Shown here: positions 9,203 through 22,951 of the stretch, piece by piece | Layout of the letters: the number at the start of each line of letters is the position of its first letter | How positions within the stretch are numbered: position 1 is the stretch's first letter | Source: Fasciolopsis buskii | Lineage: Eukaryota > Platyhelminthes > Trematoda > Plagiorchiida > Fasciolidae | NCBI GenBank assembly: GCA_008360955.1 | Contig: LUCM01002871.1 | Coordinates: 234,119 to 298,118 of the forward strand | Direction of reading: 5' to 3' | DNA length: 64,000 bases | Notes under the pieces: generated by a model | Told to the model about the DNA's origin: nothing | Databases searched by the model: none | Seen by the model: the letters and a program-made list of their open reading frames with translations, nothing else | Translations under genes and position numbers: made by a program

Positions 9203-12200
9203 AGCAATGTATCGATAAGGAATTTATCCCCAAGCAAAATCACTTTTCCTGGTTTCAGAGCAGTAGAATCTGTAACTTTGATGTTTAATGCTTACTGTAT
9301 AAAAGAGAACCCTTGGAAATACCTACCATCTTTCATTTTTTGGAATACTGTTCAACGGAGAAGATAGTGAAGGAGGTTCATAGCACACTTAGTTAGGCTG
9401 CATCAGGAGAACGAAATAACATCCAAAGAATAGTGCGGAAGTAGTCTGGGGTTTAGGTCTAGATGTGATTTAATTCCAACCGTCGACGGAACGCCAGCAC
9501 AGTTTTGGACTCGACTGGATTAACTACTCGTGAGTAGGATTGTATAAAAGGGTAAAAATAGCCGGAGCAGTTCATCGTTATTTTTTGGTCAAATCGATAA
9601 GCTCATGACAGGTTACGTTGGATAAAACAGCTAACAACGATATACCCGTGTATGAATAGTACCAATATAAATGGATGATAAAATAAACTCCTTAGGTTTC
9701 AATGCTGGCTAGACCCTGCAGGGCCCTTTATCTTCCGCTGCAAATGGATTAACACCGCGTAAAACGCATGGCTTAGTGGTAAACGTTGTTCTTGGCAGTT
9801 CCAACTCACACAGCTGGTTTCATACAAAACTGTTTATTGATAGCTTCTTAAGTTCTACCCTTCATATCCACTTCGCAAGCCAACATCGAGGTTGTAACTT
9901 CCCATTTATCGATCGGACTTCCTTAGCAGCTGATTTGTCGACGTCAATCAACGGGAACTAAAGGTGAAGGTACATTTTAGATCTGAATAATTGCGGTTTA
10001 TACCGTCCTATAGTAGTCTGCGGACATGTTCTAGTAATATTTGGTAACCATCCGATCTTCCTATCCGTCTTAGAGTATGATGAACATTGTTTTATCTATA
10101 CGTGATACACTGAAGCTCATCACGTGTAGGTATGTGAACGCAGTCAGGTGAAGTGGCATCCTAATCTTATTACCATGCAGATATCTCAGGCAACAATCGG
10201 GGAACAATCACATTTCACCAGAAAAATCACCTGTCAGAAAAAATGGTAATTTCACAGATTTGAATTAATTTATGAAACTTAATAAATTCGTACTGAGTTT
10301 ATGAACTACATTACATAAAACGGGTAAAATCCGGTCTACCGCTTTACTGTATACATGCACCATTTGAGACTGAGAAACGTCCGTCTGCTTTGAACCAGTT
10401 TAACGCTTGGTGAACGATTTGTTTTGATTATGCTTGTGCAAAATCTTTCAGACCCCTGGGTGATGAGACATTGTTTTGTTTTATTAAAAACAGCTACTGA
10501 ACAACATTTGTCTGGTTTCATTGTCTACCACTGTAGTGAAAATCTTGCAAGTTGTACGTCCAACTCGTTCCGTTTCTCAGCACGGATGCTTGAATTTGTG
10601 TGTGACGAATGTGGATTTGCGTATCGCCAATCTCCTCCCCATTGGGTCAAACTGGATGGCACCTATTCACGAAAGTGCAATCGTATTTTGTCAGTGATTG
10701 CTTAAGAAATATCCCATATCTCATATGATCCTGAAATTCAGTCCGTTTGTAGCTCGGATCGTTAAGTACTATGCGGTGACATTTGCAAACTCGTTCGAGG
10801 TGTACTATATCAACTTAATAATCCGGAACTTACATGAATATATTTCGTAAACTAAAATTTCGGTAAAGATTGATTTGGGTTGTAAATAATCCGATTATTT
10901 CAATAAAATCTTCATCATTTTTAATCAATAAAAAGTGGTTCTCATATATATATTTATGAAATCGACAACCTACTAATAAAGTAAACGGTAATCGCGAAAG
11001 TTTTTATGCATATCATAACCACATGATTCATCACGTCCGTGTTTCATAAAAATGACCAAACCACTGATATCACAGGTTCTAGTTGAAGCTGAGAACTGGT
11101 AGATCAAAGCAATCGCGACTCTGGGAATCAATCTATCAGTGGGTTGACAGATAAAATTTCATAACTTTATCCATGTTCAATGTGAACCAAATGTGACCGA
11201 TCATTTGACGACCAGTACAAATTGGTACGGATCGTTCACGGTGCAGTTAGTGCCGCGTTAGATCAAAACAAAACTAATCAACCATAGAACACCGAACAAA
11301 ATTATTTTACATCAACTATATTGCCAAATAAAAATGATTAGTAAATTTAGCAAACTCTGTTTCCTTGTCCCACGAGACCAGCGAGCAATTTGGTAATACT
11401 AAAGTAACAGAGTAGTAGCGATTTCCGGACCAGTTACGAGTCTTGAGAAGACAGCAGTTGAGCACAAATCCATACACAACGAATGTTTCCGACACATTTG
11501 AAATTGATAAGATGAAAATGTAAAACAAATGGACTATTTTTTTCTGATTGTCTAATTGAATCACCAGGGTTACATGGAGAATAGCAAAGTAATTATTATT
11601 ACTAATGGGATGTAGTCATACGCTGGCGTGAGTAAATTCATTTCACAAGAGAAACGTGATTGTCAATCCGATTGTCGAAATGCCAACAAGGAAAGGATGG
11701 TATTGTAGTCTAGTTAAACTAGATCCCAACGAACTGCTGATCCTCGTGCACGGCCACATGCGGACTACGAAATCGGACGAAGGAACGATCGTCGAAGGAG
11801 AATCGAAATTGGTGAAAAATAAATAAATAACGTGCTTTGTGAAGATGTGAACAAATTTGCATGCATTTACCGACTATTTCGTGCCTGCAAAGTTTAGCCC
11901 TCACAAATCGGTAACCACGTTTCAAGTGTTCAGTAATTATTCATGGTAAAATGTGCAACAGCGATTTGAAAACTAATTTTTGATTGGGGCATTTTTTTGG
12001 TCTAATTAGGTTCAGGTTGAGGAAAATCTCCTTGAAAACATATCAACCACAAAGTGGCAGCCATCGTTTTCTCAGTTTCTGAACGGGTAGTTTGGTTGCA
12101 TCAGCAAGGACGAATCGACATATCTGACACAATTGCTCAGTTGTGGCATAGGCACACGTGAATAAGCTGTATCGTGTTTTGGACGCTGAATAGTAGCCTA
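9203..12200. other. No recognised gene
   Basis: Open frames of 60-93 codons occur on both strands. The most protein-like is 10424-10705 (plus), with CDECGFAYRQSPPHW, a single CxxC pair and nothing further. I identified no repeats, tRNA or transposon motifs. Confidence 0.4.
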
Positions 12201-13562
12201 CTACTTACAGATCTTGGCTAGTTGATCGATTTTATTGATAGACGGTTATATGGTAAACAACGGTTCGCGCTATACTTACGACTATATCCTGCTACAAGAT
12301 ACGCCGGAGCCGTGGATACTGTCACTTATCGCCGATTAGCCATTGCTACTGAAGGCCACATCCGTGTAGATTCTCGTCGAGCTATGTTTCAAGTAATGAT
12401 GATCGTGGATTGATCGTAAGCCTGGGAACTCTGCATCCTTTTTGATTTCACAGTTTTACATTTTCGTTCGACTGCCGCGGTCGGTAGATCCTGCGGAAAA
12501 CTCTTGGAGCACGCTACAGCTAGTCTGAGACATGTTAGGTTCAAGAAAATTGATGACTTGTTTGCTTTCCTGGTTAGGACCAGTGTAACACCGGGGGGCA
12601 GAGTTATTGGATATTCCACTTTGGTAGGGTCGGTAGATTGCAATCCGCACCAGAGGCTTCGTATATTGTGATCCCAAATCGGGCCCCAGAAAAAAGAGCA
12701 ATATCTACGCGGTAGTCGTGCAATGTCCGCAGTGGAGTCTCTACATTATAACAGGCTACGTGAGTTGATATTTTATGGGAAAGAACCCCCATCTTACTGA
12801 CTTGTCACCTCAGCTGTTGGGATTCGAGGCACAAAGTTTCCCCGGGAATTCGTAGCAGAACGAGAACAGCGAAAGTTGCGGTGATCCATAAAGAAACTCG
12901 GGACTACGTTACAAAGGATGTCCCGAGCATTGTCCAGTCTTTTTCTTCGAGAGTGCTCCTCTTATCTTTGCGCATGCACCTTACGAGGTAGCAGGACTGT
13001 TACTGACAAAGATGTTGGCACGCGTGCCAGAAAAAGAAGAAATAAAACGGTCATTCCCTTTGATAATCTGGGAAAGAACCCAAAAACATCAGATATGCCA
13101 AAAGGCAATTCTTCGTTGTTCATCAACACCTGTCCGCCGGTTAGTAGCGTTTTCAACGCATTTGCAAACGTGCACATCAAGCGTGTATTGTCAAATCAAA
13201 TCGCTTGATGAGCCACCCAAAGAAGGGATTCGCCAATAGACACAAGTTCACCAAAGAAACGGGAGTTTATTCCAGACCAGACCATGACTGGTGAAAATAT
13301 CCGAAGACTACCAAATGACTGTCAATTGCTGCTTTGTGAAAATCAATGATGCCTAGGAGGGTGCCATATTTGTTTGGTTGTATAAGTGGTGTCGCTGACC
13401 AAAGCGTTTATTCAGCTCCCTTCTATTCCACTTCGCCCATTGGTCAAGCCACGTCGTTAAAGATAACTATCCTAAAGCCCGCCACATGTTGGTCAGTCCC
13501 GCTAAGAAGATCTCGAAGGTTGCGATTCAAAACATCAAGAAAACCCTTGAGAAGAATAATGT
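12201..13562. other. Region of unusually open but unassigned frames
   Basis: Several plus-strand frames (12222-12413, 12918-13208, 13346-13630) and minus-strand frames (12389-12701, 13444-13749) follow closely. Codon content looks less random than in the flanks and local GC is somewhat higher. This would suit a decayed mobile element or a pseudogene, but no family motif was recognised. Confidence 0.3.
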
Positions 13563-14171
13563 TTGAATGTGGTAAGGAAAATGCTTCGAACTCCGGCACC
13601 ACCGACATGTGTTTACTTAAAAACGGATAATACATTTTCGATTCGGTCGTGCTGTGATTTCTGTCTCTATGTTCGTGTGCTGGATACGCGTTGTGATTTA
13701 TTAGAATGGTCACTAGTCGCCGTCCGATCCAATTCAAAGTCAGCCCCATTCTATCAAGTTCTGCGTCCTACTTGTAAGCCAGTTGATGGTATTACTATCA
13801 TTAGTATTAGCAGTGTGGTCAGTAAAAGCGGATATGTACTCAGTAGTGATACTGTGTTCAGAGAAAAAAAAACCGGTGACAATTTTCACCTTGTCAAATG
13901 TGTTACTCCGCCCGAACACAAAAACAACACTACCATTGCTCTTCGAGTCACCGATACCATGTGTATCAACAATTACGATGAATTCGTAACTGCTTCTGGG
14001 GAACAACTTACCAACTTTCTCGTACGTCCACGCGGAAGCATTTTTTGAGGGACCTAGGACAAGTTGTGCAGAATGAAGGGAAGCAAAATATTCTGCCGTG
14101 ATCTTGTCAAGGAAAGGAAGGAAGCTGATTGATATACTGGCACATTTTAATGATTCTCTTCCTCCATTCAA
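13563..14171. other. Overlapping 161- and 143-codon open frames, function unknown
   Basis: The plus frame at 13563-14048 encodes 161 codons. The minus frame at 13740-14171 encodes 143 codons over much of the same DNA. Neither shows a signal peptide, membrane segment or motif I know. A third plus frame read with stops gives KYSAVILSRKGRKLIDIL around 14090, which looks protein-like. One strand may be an old coding sequence, and I cannot say which. Confidence 0.25.
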
Positions 14172-15179
14172 GCGAGATCGAATAAAAGATCAAATAACTG
14201 GTTAGGAACGGTTTCAAAAGATGAAACTTCTAGACACTCGTCAATCGCTTGATTTTGTAGTCAAATAGATTATGCGATTAGGAAAGTACTAAAGTTAGAT
14301 CAAATCTCTTTTTTAAGAGTTGTACTTACAGACGTTATACAAATCGAACGAATTTGCACAAATGTAAAATACAATTAATCCATGAATATTGACGAATGTC
14401 ACGCAATGATGTGAATAAAACTACCTAAACATGATTTCCTTTTCGTCGCCTGTTATCGAATTTTACTTGGAATATTGACTAAGTTGATTTCTTTCAAGCG
14501 AATTAGTGGATCTGCTCAATCTGTATGAATTCACGTCGATCACGTGGCCAGTCACGTTCGTTTTGTCACGTTAACAGTGACAATGGTTTTGAAAGCACCT
14601 GAAATTACTACTGGTGAGACGGGGGGTTTTTAATTATTTTGTTTAAGGACACTTGACAGAATTAGAATTGATACAAATGTGTATGATTACCGACCTCGGT
14701 GGGAATCAAGCTCCACCACACCCCAAATCCCCAGTTGGATTGGCTGGTCCATGAGACTAAATCAAAGCGTGCTCGAACCTATGATTACATGTGTGAATTA
14801 CGCAACAGCATAAAATAAGAAACGTGGAAAGAATGAAATAACAGTCAGGATTTCTAACTGAACACGTCCTACAAGTTGTCCATCTGGTTTCATGTTTATT
14901 GAGACGAGGCGGGTTTCGAGGATCATAGTTCGGCAAACCAAGAAGTTCCTCTAGAAGAGGCGTATTTCGATGCATTGAAGAACACAAACTCTCGTACCCC
15001 CACATTCTATGGGGAAACCTTTGCCTATCTGCGGATTTTCATATTTAACGAGCTCCCTGTGTTGGTTCAAATGCCTACGGCATCCACGTCCTTTCTTCAC
15101 TGGATCTATTCTACAGTTGTCAATGAATTTCGTTGGTTTCCACTACTTCCGAATGTCTGGTCAGTGATGGGTGTCACAG
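14172..15179. other. No recognised feature
   Basis: A minus-strand frame at 14757-15005 and a plus frame at 14975-15235 show no motif. The rest is AT-rich without structure that I can see. Confidence 0.4.
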
Positions 15180-16005
15180 GTCCTGGATTGGCTGTTCACC
15201 TTGAAAGCCTCTCGAAATGTTTCCAAGGCCTCTGATGCAGAAGCCTTGTGTATTGCCATCTAGTGGCGATGTTCCTGCTAAAATGCTGGGACAAAGGAGA
15301 ACGCCCGGCGCCTTCCACCGGCTGTGCTCACCGGCGTCCATGTTAAAGGAATGTACTTGGAACCCAGAATGTCTAACCTCATCTGAAGGGCGCATGAACT
15401 GATTAACCAGTCACCGATTGTCCTGCTGCCATGTGGGTTGGACCGTTTGATCAACGTTTTGGGGTACGGACCCCTAAGTCAATACTCTGCTTCGATTTGA
15501 ACAACCGGATAGTAGCAAGCGTCCAGAGCAGTCATGGATCCCGTTGGATGACGGATGATATGGAAATGGGAAACAGAGGAATTGGCCTGTGTTATGAACC
15601 CTACGCACTGTTTCTTCTTCTTTCTTTTCCGGTCACTATTTTCATCCTTTGCCATGATTCCGATAGCATACTAGCGGGTTTAGGTTTGTGCAGTATATAT
15701 ATATATCCACTGGTTTCCACTGCTAGCTGGTGTTTGTTAGTCATTATTTCATTAGTTTTGCCTTGGACGTCACTCGGTTATCATAAATTTTGGTTAGCTT
15801 ATATACCGAAATCCGTCTATATTATCTAACAGTTGGTGCTTCACGACCTGTATCATTAATTTGTGCACAATGTTCCATTGTTACCCCATTCGTCCACTAA
15901 TTTTTACTCCTCAATTCCAAATCAGATTCGTTTATCATGGTCGCAATTTGTAACGCTTATCATCATCATTATCATTATCATTATCATTATCATCATTATC
16001 ATCAC
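15180..16005 (+). mobile_element. Candidate 3' fragment of a non-LTR retrotransposon
   Basis: A relatively GC-rich segment (15200-15430) leads into a T-rich 132-codon frame (15431-15829). The whole ends in a regular tandem tail of CAT/TTATCAT type at 15957-16005. Ending in a short-unit tandem tail is the usual signature of RTE- and CR1-like 3' ends. No reverse transcriptase residues are visible, so family and 5' limit are uncertain. Confidence 0.35.
15957..16005. repeat. (TTATCA)n/(CAT)n microsatellite
   Basis: About 49 bases of CAT and CATTAT repeats. It could be the tail of the element proposed just upstream. Confidence 0.9.
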
Positions 16006-16559
16006 TAACTCGGACCAGGTTCATCGGCTGCTGATCAAACCTCGGTGTTAACAGGCAACTCTAGTCTCTCTACTGGTTGAAATGGCAAAGTAGTTTGCAA
16101 CTTTCAGACTTACTTTCCAATTCTTTGGCTGCATGATCGGTGAGCATATCAGTGTTTTAATGGAGGAATAACAATGAGATTTGTGTGACTCGTGAAATAA
16201 TAGTCATTCGATTGAATGAATTTAATAAATTGTGTAATACCCATAAGGGTGTCGTCATCGGTTTATGTCAAACCGGAGGCAGGAGAGGAAAATTATCACA
16301 TTATCGACTAGGAATACATGACTAAACTGATCGTCAGATCCGACCTAAACAAAATGCTATCATGTGTGCATACACTGTTTGATATCCTATCAAAGTAAGC
16401 CTTTTACAGTCAAACTAGACCGTCAGTATTCGAAAACCTGTCTGGATTTCGACTTCATTTACACTTCCTCATCTGGTTACACACATGCCTAGAAAGCGAC
16501 TGAAATTGTTTTATGCCAAAGAAATTCGTAGGTGGACTAGTAAATGCTCGAATTCTCTC
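16006..16559. other. No recognised feature
   Basis: AT-rich sequence with no open frame or repeat of note between the tandem tail and the SINE copy. Confidence 0.45.
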
Positions 16560-16716
16560 ATCTTTTACATTTTGATTTCTTTATTTAAGAAAAAAACAGT
16601 TTGTACTGTTTTTATGGGAAAGGAGTCACGGCCAACAAAGGGCTACCAAGTGGACAGGTTGACCGACTTTGGGATGATTCCAGTCCGCGACTTTAATCGC
16701 TTGATCATCTCGGGTC
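16560..16716 (-). repeat. tRNA-derived SINE copy, minus strand, internally diverged
   Basis: On the plus strand it reads TTTACATTTTGATTTCTTTA (degraded tail), then CGGCCAACAAAGGGCTACCA and AGTGGACAGGTTGACCGAC. It ends GACTTTAATCGCTTGATCAT, the family head. The B box is degraded and about 20 bases between B and A boxes are missing relative to the 39.6 kb copy. Confidence 0.6.
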
Positions 16717-17394
16717 AACTATACTCAACGCGCATGAAGATCTAGGCGACATCTTCAACAAAGACTGATATCCAAAATGTCGGCTCTTGGTGATAAAATG
16801 GCCTTCATTCATCGATTCATACATGATTGCTATTGCTCTTCGACTTAGATAGAATAAAGATAGCTGCGTCACAGAATAGTTGGGCATACTTTGGTGTGTT
16901 TTCAAACCACAACCAATGTGCAGTTCACACAGAGAAGTTTATTCACTAAAGGGGTCATAAACGAGGAAGAAACCAAGATCAGCAGAAATTTATCCAATCC
17001 TGATTACTTTTCTATCGTTATCACAACCGTACGAGCGTTCTAACATTGCTCAGGCTCTAGTTCATCTTGATAACTAGCTACGGTTACCCAGTTACAGTGA
17101 CAACACATGTTCACTTCTTTCCTACCACTTTTGTGACATAAAACACCGTAAGTTTGGAGACAGAAAAACAAATGGACATTGATTCAGTTATCTTCATTCT
17201 CCACCGGGCAAGGAAATAATGAAATGTCCCAAATCAAATAAGCGTAATAACCTTTTCATGTTACTTCGATTAACGTAGAAGAAACATTCTAGTTTGGCAA
17301 AAGTAGCATGAAGCCATCACTAGACCGACAAATCACCAAGAAATCCGTGATAGATGTATGTTCGAAAATGTTGCAGTCAAACTCGATACCCTCG
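16717..17394. other. No recognised feature
   Basis: Unremarkable AT-rich sequence between a SINE and a retrotransposon fragment. Confidence 0.45.
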
Positions 17395-17830
17395 AGGCCG
17401 TTCACGTTCACGCTCACGCGTACATTCAAAACTCAACCGGTGTATGCCAGAAAGAAACACCTGACATTTCGATCAAGTTGAAGTATGGTGTGTAGTGTGC
17501 CACAGTACACTCAACTTTGTTGTACGGCTGTGAGACAGACTCCGAGTACTCAAAATATTCTTTGCTCGGAGATTTTTGATCATCGTTTTTGGAGAAACGA
17601 CCAAATGAGCAATGCAAACATTAGAAATCAAGTTTTAGGTCACGGTTGGTAGAATATTCCTATCACAGAGTAACTGCCTTCGTTCATCGGGTCGCGTATT
17701 GCTTATGGCAAATCCATGCATCTTTTCTGGAGTGGAAGGAACCGGCTGAAGGTCAGCAGATGACTTGTACCGTGGACTGAGAAAATGTGCAGTGAACTAG
17801 GGCAAATAATATGCCTTTTCCTCGTTATCT
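17395..17830 (+). pseudogene. RTE-like reverse transcriptase C-terminal fragment
   Basis: From about 17470 the plus strand reads LKYGV, a stop, CATVHSTLLYGCETD, matching the LKxxVYxATVRxVLLYGCETW landmark after the RT domain of trematode RTE-like elements. After a frameshift, EIFDHRFWRNDQMSNANI and RNQVLGHG follow, the F-D-H-R-x-L-R...VSNAEVRRRVLG block. Around 17690-17790, in other frames, LLMANPCIF and EWKEPAEGQQMTC match the later GHVLRM...GGQQMTWQ region, also seen at 30.8 kb. There are several frameshifts and stops. Confidence 0.65.
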
Positions 17831-20800
17831 GATTCCAAGTGATCCGCCAGCTGATTGACTCGAGACACTAAACGATTTGGAATCGAGCTGTGAACAAACG
17901 AGATGGTATTGTCACTTTTATCCTTAGCCAATCAAAACCGAACACGTATTTTTCTGCGATCTGCAATGTAACCTACTCGACAAAGCATGCGGAAATTTAT
18001 TAACTTGATTACTGTAGAACTAATAAGCGAATAACCATTTGATAGATTAGTGACAATCAAGCACATGAATCAAACACCCCGGGATTTTTTTTTTTCATAT
18101 CGAACTACGAAGGTCACCAAATGCGCAACAAATGATAGACATGATTCTAGAAGAACAAAGTTCTGAGTCTGAAGAACGAGCTAAGTCTTACTGTCATCTA
18201 TTTTTACGTGATATTTCATTCAATTGGTAACAGTGGATGTCAACATTCACATACTAGTAGGGCGTTATTTTCCATAATGTTCAAACGCAACCGCGATTTA
18301 TTTGGTGAGAACAAAATGAATCTCGTTCATTCTTACCCATGGCAGCCCTGAGAACGGCTATCAGGAAACGTGTATCAGAAAAATAATGAATTCAATCGCT
18401 GCAAGATTTTCGCGATATTTTAGAAATTGTCTTGTTTAACACTGTGGGTGAAAAATAAGAATGTTACTGAAACTTGATTATAGTTTATGCAAAGGCAAAA
18501 TCGCAGTCTCTAGTAATATTGTCATCCAAAGCAATTGTTCTCTGAGGCGCGAATATTTGCTTTTAAAGTCGATAGCCCAGGGTACAGTCAACAGTTTCTA
18601 TACAAGAAAAACGGCAAACTTGGTTTGTTTACTAGATCATGCTACTGAAATGTAAAACGAGTTGCACATGAAAGCCTCGAATTTGGCTATAAAGTGGCTC
18701 GGTGCAATATGCAAGTAACCTCTAAAACTGTTCCGGTTTGGCGAACTTCCTAAAGCGATTGTCGAATTTTGTTTGAGTGTATTACTAACACACCCACGGC
18801 AGCGTTGGCTTGAACAAAATAGCAAAGACATCACTTCTATTTGTCCAGTTAAGCATTAAAGAAAGAAGATGAATACTGTGGACATTTAAGGCGACTCGAT
18901 AAGGAATCCAAGTGGTCATGACAGAAGTATTTCTATTCTCGACAGTGTCCACTGCAGTCTTTTATCGGTCAGCACTCGTGTGCCATGGTTAATCCCTCAA
19001 ACTCATCTGTCCCTGGTTGTTAAAGACCAAAAGACGAGCCACCCTGCAAAGCAGTGAAAGAATTCATCTATAGCAGACTGGTCTTCAACGGAAATCGCAC
19101 TCAGTGATGCATGTCATAAACCTATTTCGCTCATCAACCGCAGTACTCGAGTCTTGGAGATTCATATCGTTCGAAAAACTATCCAATGCATGATTCGGGA
19201 TTAACGCTAATCTATTTGACTGTCACGTTCGGTTCCGCATCCGTTGTACCAGTTCGCCTGAAATTACGGTCAGAGTCACTTGGCCAGAACAGACCGACGT
19301 TTCTCAAAACAAGTGTGAGTATATTTCAGAATAGTCGATCAGATCGATGGTATAAAACACAACAGACATTCCCCTGGTTGTGGCCTGAGGCAAGCAATTG
19401 AAGAATATGTGAGAGCAATCAAACACGTAGATGGTTTCTTTGTATCGCCCAAATTTTGTTATGTAATAATAACCCAAAGATGCTACGGCCCCGCGAGGTT
19501 ATGACAGTCAGATTACGTAACCCATATTTGTCGCCCATAGTTTGTTTTCAAAGACCTCGCGTTCTTCATGGAGATAACCACAGTTCTTTAAACCGTGGAA
19601 CTTAAATATTGTGTTCTTTTGTTGCAGCAGGTAACGTAAAATTATGTCATCCTCGCTCTGTTTTGGGTAAGCGACCGAAGACGGCAATGCGAAATGTTAA
19701 CATCCCGCAGTGTTGGTCTTCTCACTGTGCTGTTCCGATGACTCTGTCGAAATGTCAGAAACATCGTGAGTATAGCTCGTCATTTCTCGTCGGTGTGCGC
19801 TGGTACGTCATTTGGGCGACAGCTGAGTGGCCCGTCTAAAACGTACCGTACTGGATCCAAAGTAACGTGTTTCATCTCATTCTTGGCTAGAGTTGAAACG
19901 GTAGTAGAAATTTTAGTTGTCAAATTAAACGCTTGACACCTTACTCGATTTCAAGGCAATCGATCAATTTGAACAGTGACGCTTCGTGCACTATACTATT
20001 TCCTACAGAATTTTGTCAAAACTATTAGAAATTATTTTTAAACTACTTGAAAATACTATTCAGCTGACTTCTTAAGATCTCGTTTGCATAGACTCGAAAT
20101 GTAGCACATTCTTCACAGCACATCTGTGCAAGTACGACGTATCGTGCACCAATTACCTACGCATTGTTGTTCAATCTGCGTGAAGATGTACTACTGCTAA
20201 GTCATGTAAAGTCGAGACATGTTCTTATTCAATTTGGAATAATTCTAAGATAATTCCAACATAACGATGGAAATGTTATGGAAAACTGTGCTATTCAGTG
20301 AATACATATTAGCAGTCGTTTTGTTAGAACAAAAAATTAGCCGCCGATATTCGTATAGATTTCCGTGTAAACAGATTTTCTAATTTTATCAGGTGTTCGA
20401 AATGTCATCCGATGTTCGGCGCAATTCGCTGTCAGTGTCTTAATCAGGAAGTTCGATTCAGTAGGCTGTGCACATGACAAAAGGTCCGATCTGCAATCGC
20501 CGAATGTTGTGTAAATAAAACCGTTGTGAAATCCGTTCAACATCACAAACCATTTGGCTCAGGAGAATGACGTGTATTCTACTACCACTGGTCACGTTTT
20601 AAACCGATTCCATTGCAAGCGAATCATTTTAACCCAGATTTCTTACTGAACGAGAGATATTTTGGACTTTATTCAGTTTTCTTGTATCGATTGGATGACG
20701 GCGTTTTTGGACTTATATCAATCCTTTCTACATGGAGATACGTTGTTAGGCTCTGACGGAATTGATAAACAATGTGTTTTTACCAAAATGTCTCTATGCC

Positions 20801-22900
20801 ATATAACACTCGAACAGTTTGAGTAAATGTGGATGAAGTAATTCTCTGGAAATAAATCCTCCCAAGAGGTAGCGCATGCATGATCACCAAGTCCATCAGG
20901 TATCACGAGATATTGGAACACTGGTTCTACTCTGTCGTAAAATACAAACGGAGAGAATAAGCTCGTTTTGATATCGTCAAGTGATTCGTCCGTTGATGCT
21001 AATCCCGGTCAGACGGACAGGGAATTTTGTTTGCTAGTCAAAAGGGGAAAGTTACTCACAGCGAGCCAAACATCAACTAACTACCAAGTTGCCTGACAAT
21101 GACTGATTTTTGAATTGAGTATTTGATATAAAAAGGCATACATATTAATTTTCACAAACGAGGAGTTTCATTTTAGGATTCAAACCTCAGCAAAATATTA
21201 TAAGAGTTCCTAATCTGGTTCGAACGCAAGTAACATTCAGACACGATTCGGTTTTGCTGATTCGCTTTTATACCTAAATTATCCATTGTTTTACGCTGGC
21301 CGTGTAATCATGGACAAATATAGAATCGCCATAAAATTACCAACGAAGTCTCGCAAAATCAAGTCGTGCTTTTTGTCCATCGCTCATACTTTACGGTCAT
21401 TTTGAAGTACAACTATGCCATTTTAGCGACTGCTAAACAAACACTGCGTACTAAATGATCGAAATGCATTTGCTCGTCCAAAAGTGATAGGAATAACGCC
21501 CGATATTTGGGCTTATCGCTTAGTCGCCTCGGACAAATGGCCAAACTACAGAGCACCGCATCGTCCTGACGTCTGGCCAATGGCACTCACGATGCCCGAC
21601 CGAGGTTTGGCCTAGTTCTTCTCACTAGGAGTTTGAGAAGACGTGTGACCAATCATGCACTAATGGCTGATACATACGATTGGCCAATAAAATTCACCAG
21701 AGGTGAACAAGATTTACAACACTCGCTTGTCCCCAAACGAAACTTACAAGTTTTTATTTCAGTGTTATATTTTTCTGAATTCAATCTTGAAATAGTATAG
21801 ATCATTTGTTCCAATTTGAATCTGATCCCTACGCAAGGCTTATGACGAAGTGAAATAGGTTGACTTGACGCGAGTCCAATCCATTAGTTCCCAATGCCTG
21901 ATGCGATGCCGAAATTTTGCAAACCTGTGTTGGTGTTTTTCTGGCTCGTGTGGCCAAAGACCGAACGATTCGCGTATCTGATTCACGTCTCACCTAACCT
22001 GTGTTCGCGCAACGGTCCCACGGTCAGAGCCCGTTCACTGAGGTCTTTTGGGGCTTGCCTATTCGACGGCTTTCCAGAGAACACATAGCTCTTGATCATG
22101 GGATGATAAGAGTTCTTGTTGGGCGTTTGCAGTAGGGACGACTATTGATGTAGCAACATGTAGAAAACTCAGTTACCCAAGCTCACAGACCGATCAACTA
22201 ATTCGTCAAACTTGAACGTTCCATCCAACTCACAGGCAAACAGTATGCACTCTATGAGCTCAGAAGCAACAAGAACGTCGAGGACAGCCACGTTTGAGCA
22301 GAAAGCAAACTCATAGTCGCACGATGGCAGCCATCGTCCGGCTTACGTGTGCTGCCGTGACGTCTCCTTGGTACAACTGGTCGTATTTGGAAGCACAAGA
22401 AACTATGGGTTGACGGCATTCTGTGCGACAGAAAATTAGGCGTGTTTTAGTCAAACGCGAAAATGGTGCAAATTTATCCCACCCGTGTGGGTAATTTAAT
22501 GCCCGTGGCCTGCGTATTCACGTGGAAACCAGTACCGATCATCGATACCCTAGTTATAATGCTGTACTCAAGTGTAAATTCAAAATTCCCTGACTGTATT
22601 CGTCCATCGATACTCCTTCATATTTTCCATTCGCTAAACGAATATGATCGCCCGGGAATGGACAGACTGGCGTGCCCAAATATTGAATGGCTATTTCGAA
22701 AACGAGGCATATTTCTGTGGCTTACCGTTTTCTTTTATTGTGGAAACTGTAATTGTAAATTTATTTCTCATTAGTTTTTGTTTTCCCGCATCAGTTTGAC
22801 GTGAAATTATGCATCAAAACAAGATCATACGATAACGTACTGCATTGCGAAAGTTGGGTCCGGACTTGAACGTTTTTTTCGTTTGGAATAAGAGAAACAG
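17831..22900. other. No recognised gene or repeat
   Basis: Open frames of 60-103 codons are scattered on both strands, including 22463-22774 (plus, 103 codons). None has a recognisable motif. The segment 21480-22460 is slightly more GC-rich and might be an old transposon, but nothing identifies it. Confidence 0.4.
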
Positions 22901-22917
22901 ATTGGCGTTCTGATCAA

Positions 22918-22951
22918 CAATATATATATATATATGTATATATGTATATAT
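22918..22951. repeat. (TA)n microsatellite with TG steps
   Basis: Alternating TA interrupted by two TGTA steps, with no neighbouring gene. Confidence 0.9.

Noticed and set aside
10424..10705. Frame with CDECGF suggesting a zinc finger
   Set aside because: Only one CxxC pair and no second metal-binding pair at normal spacing.
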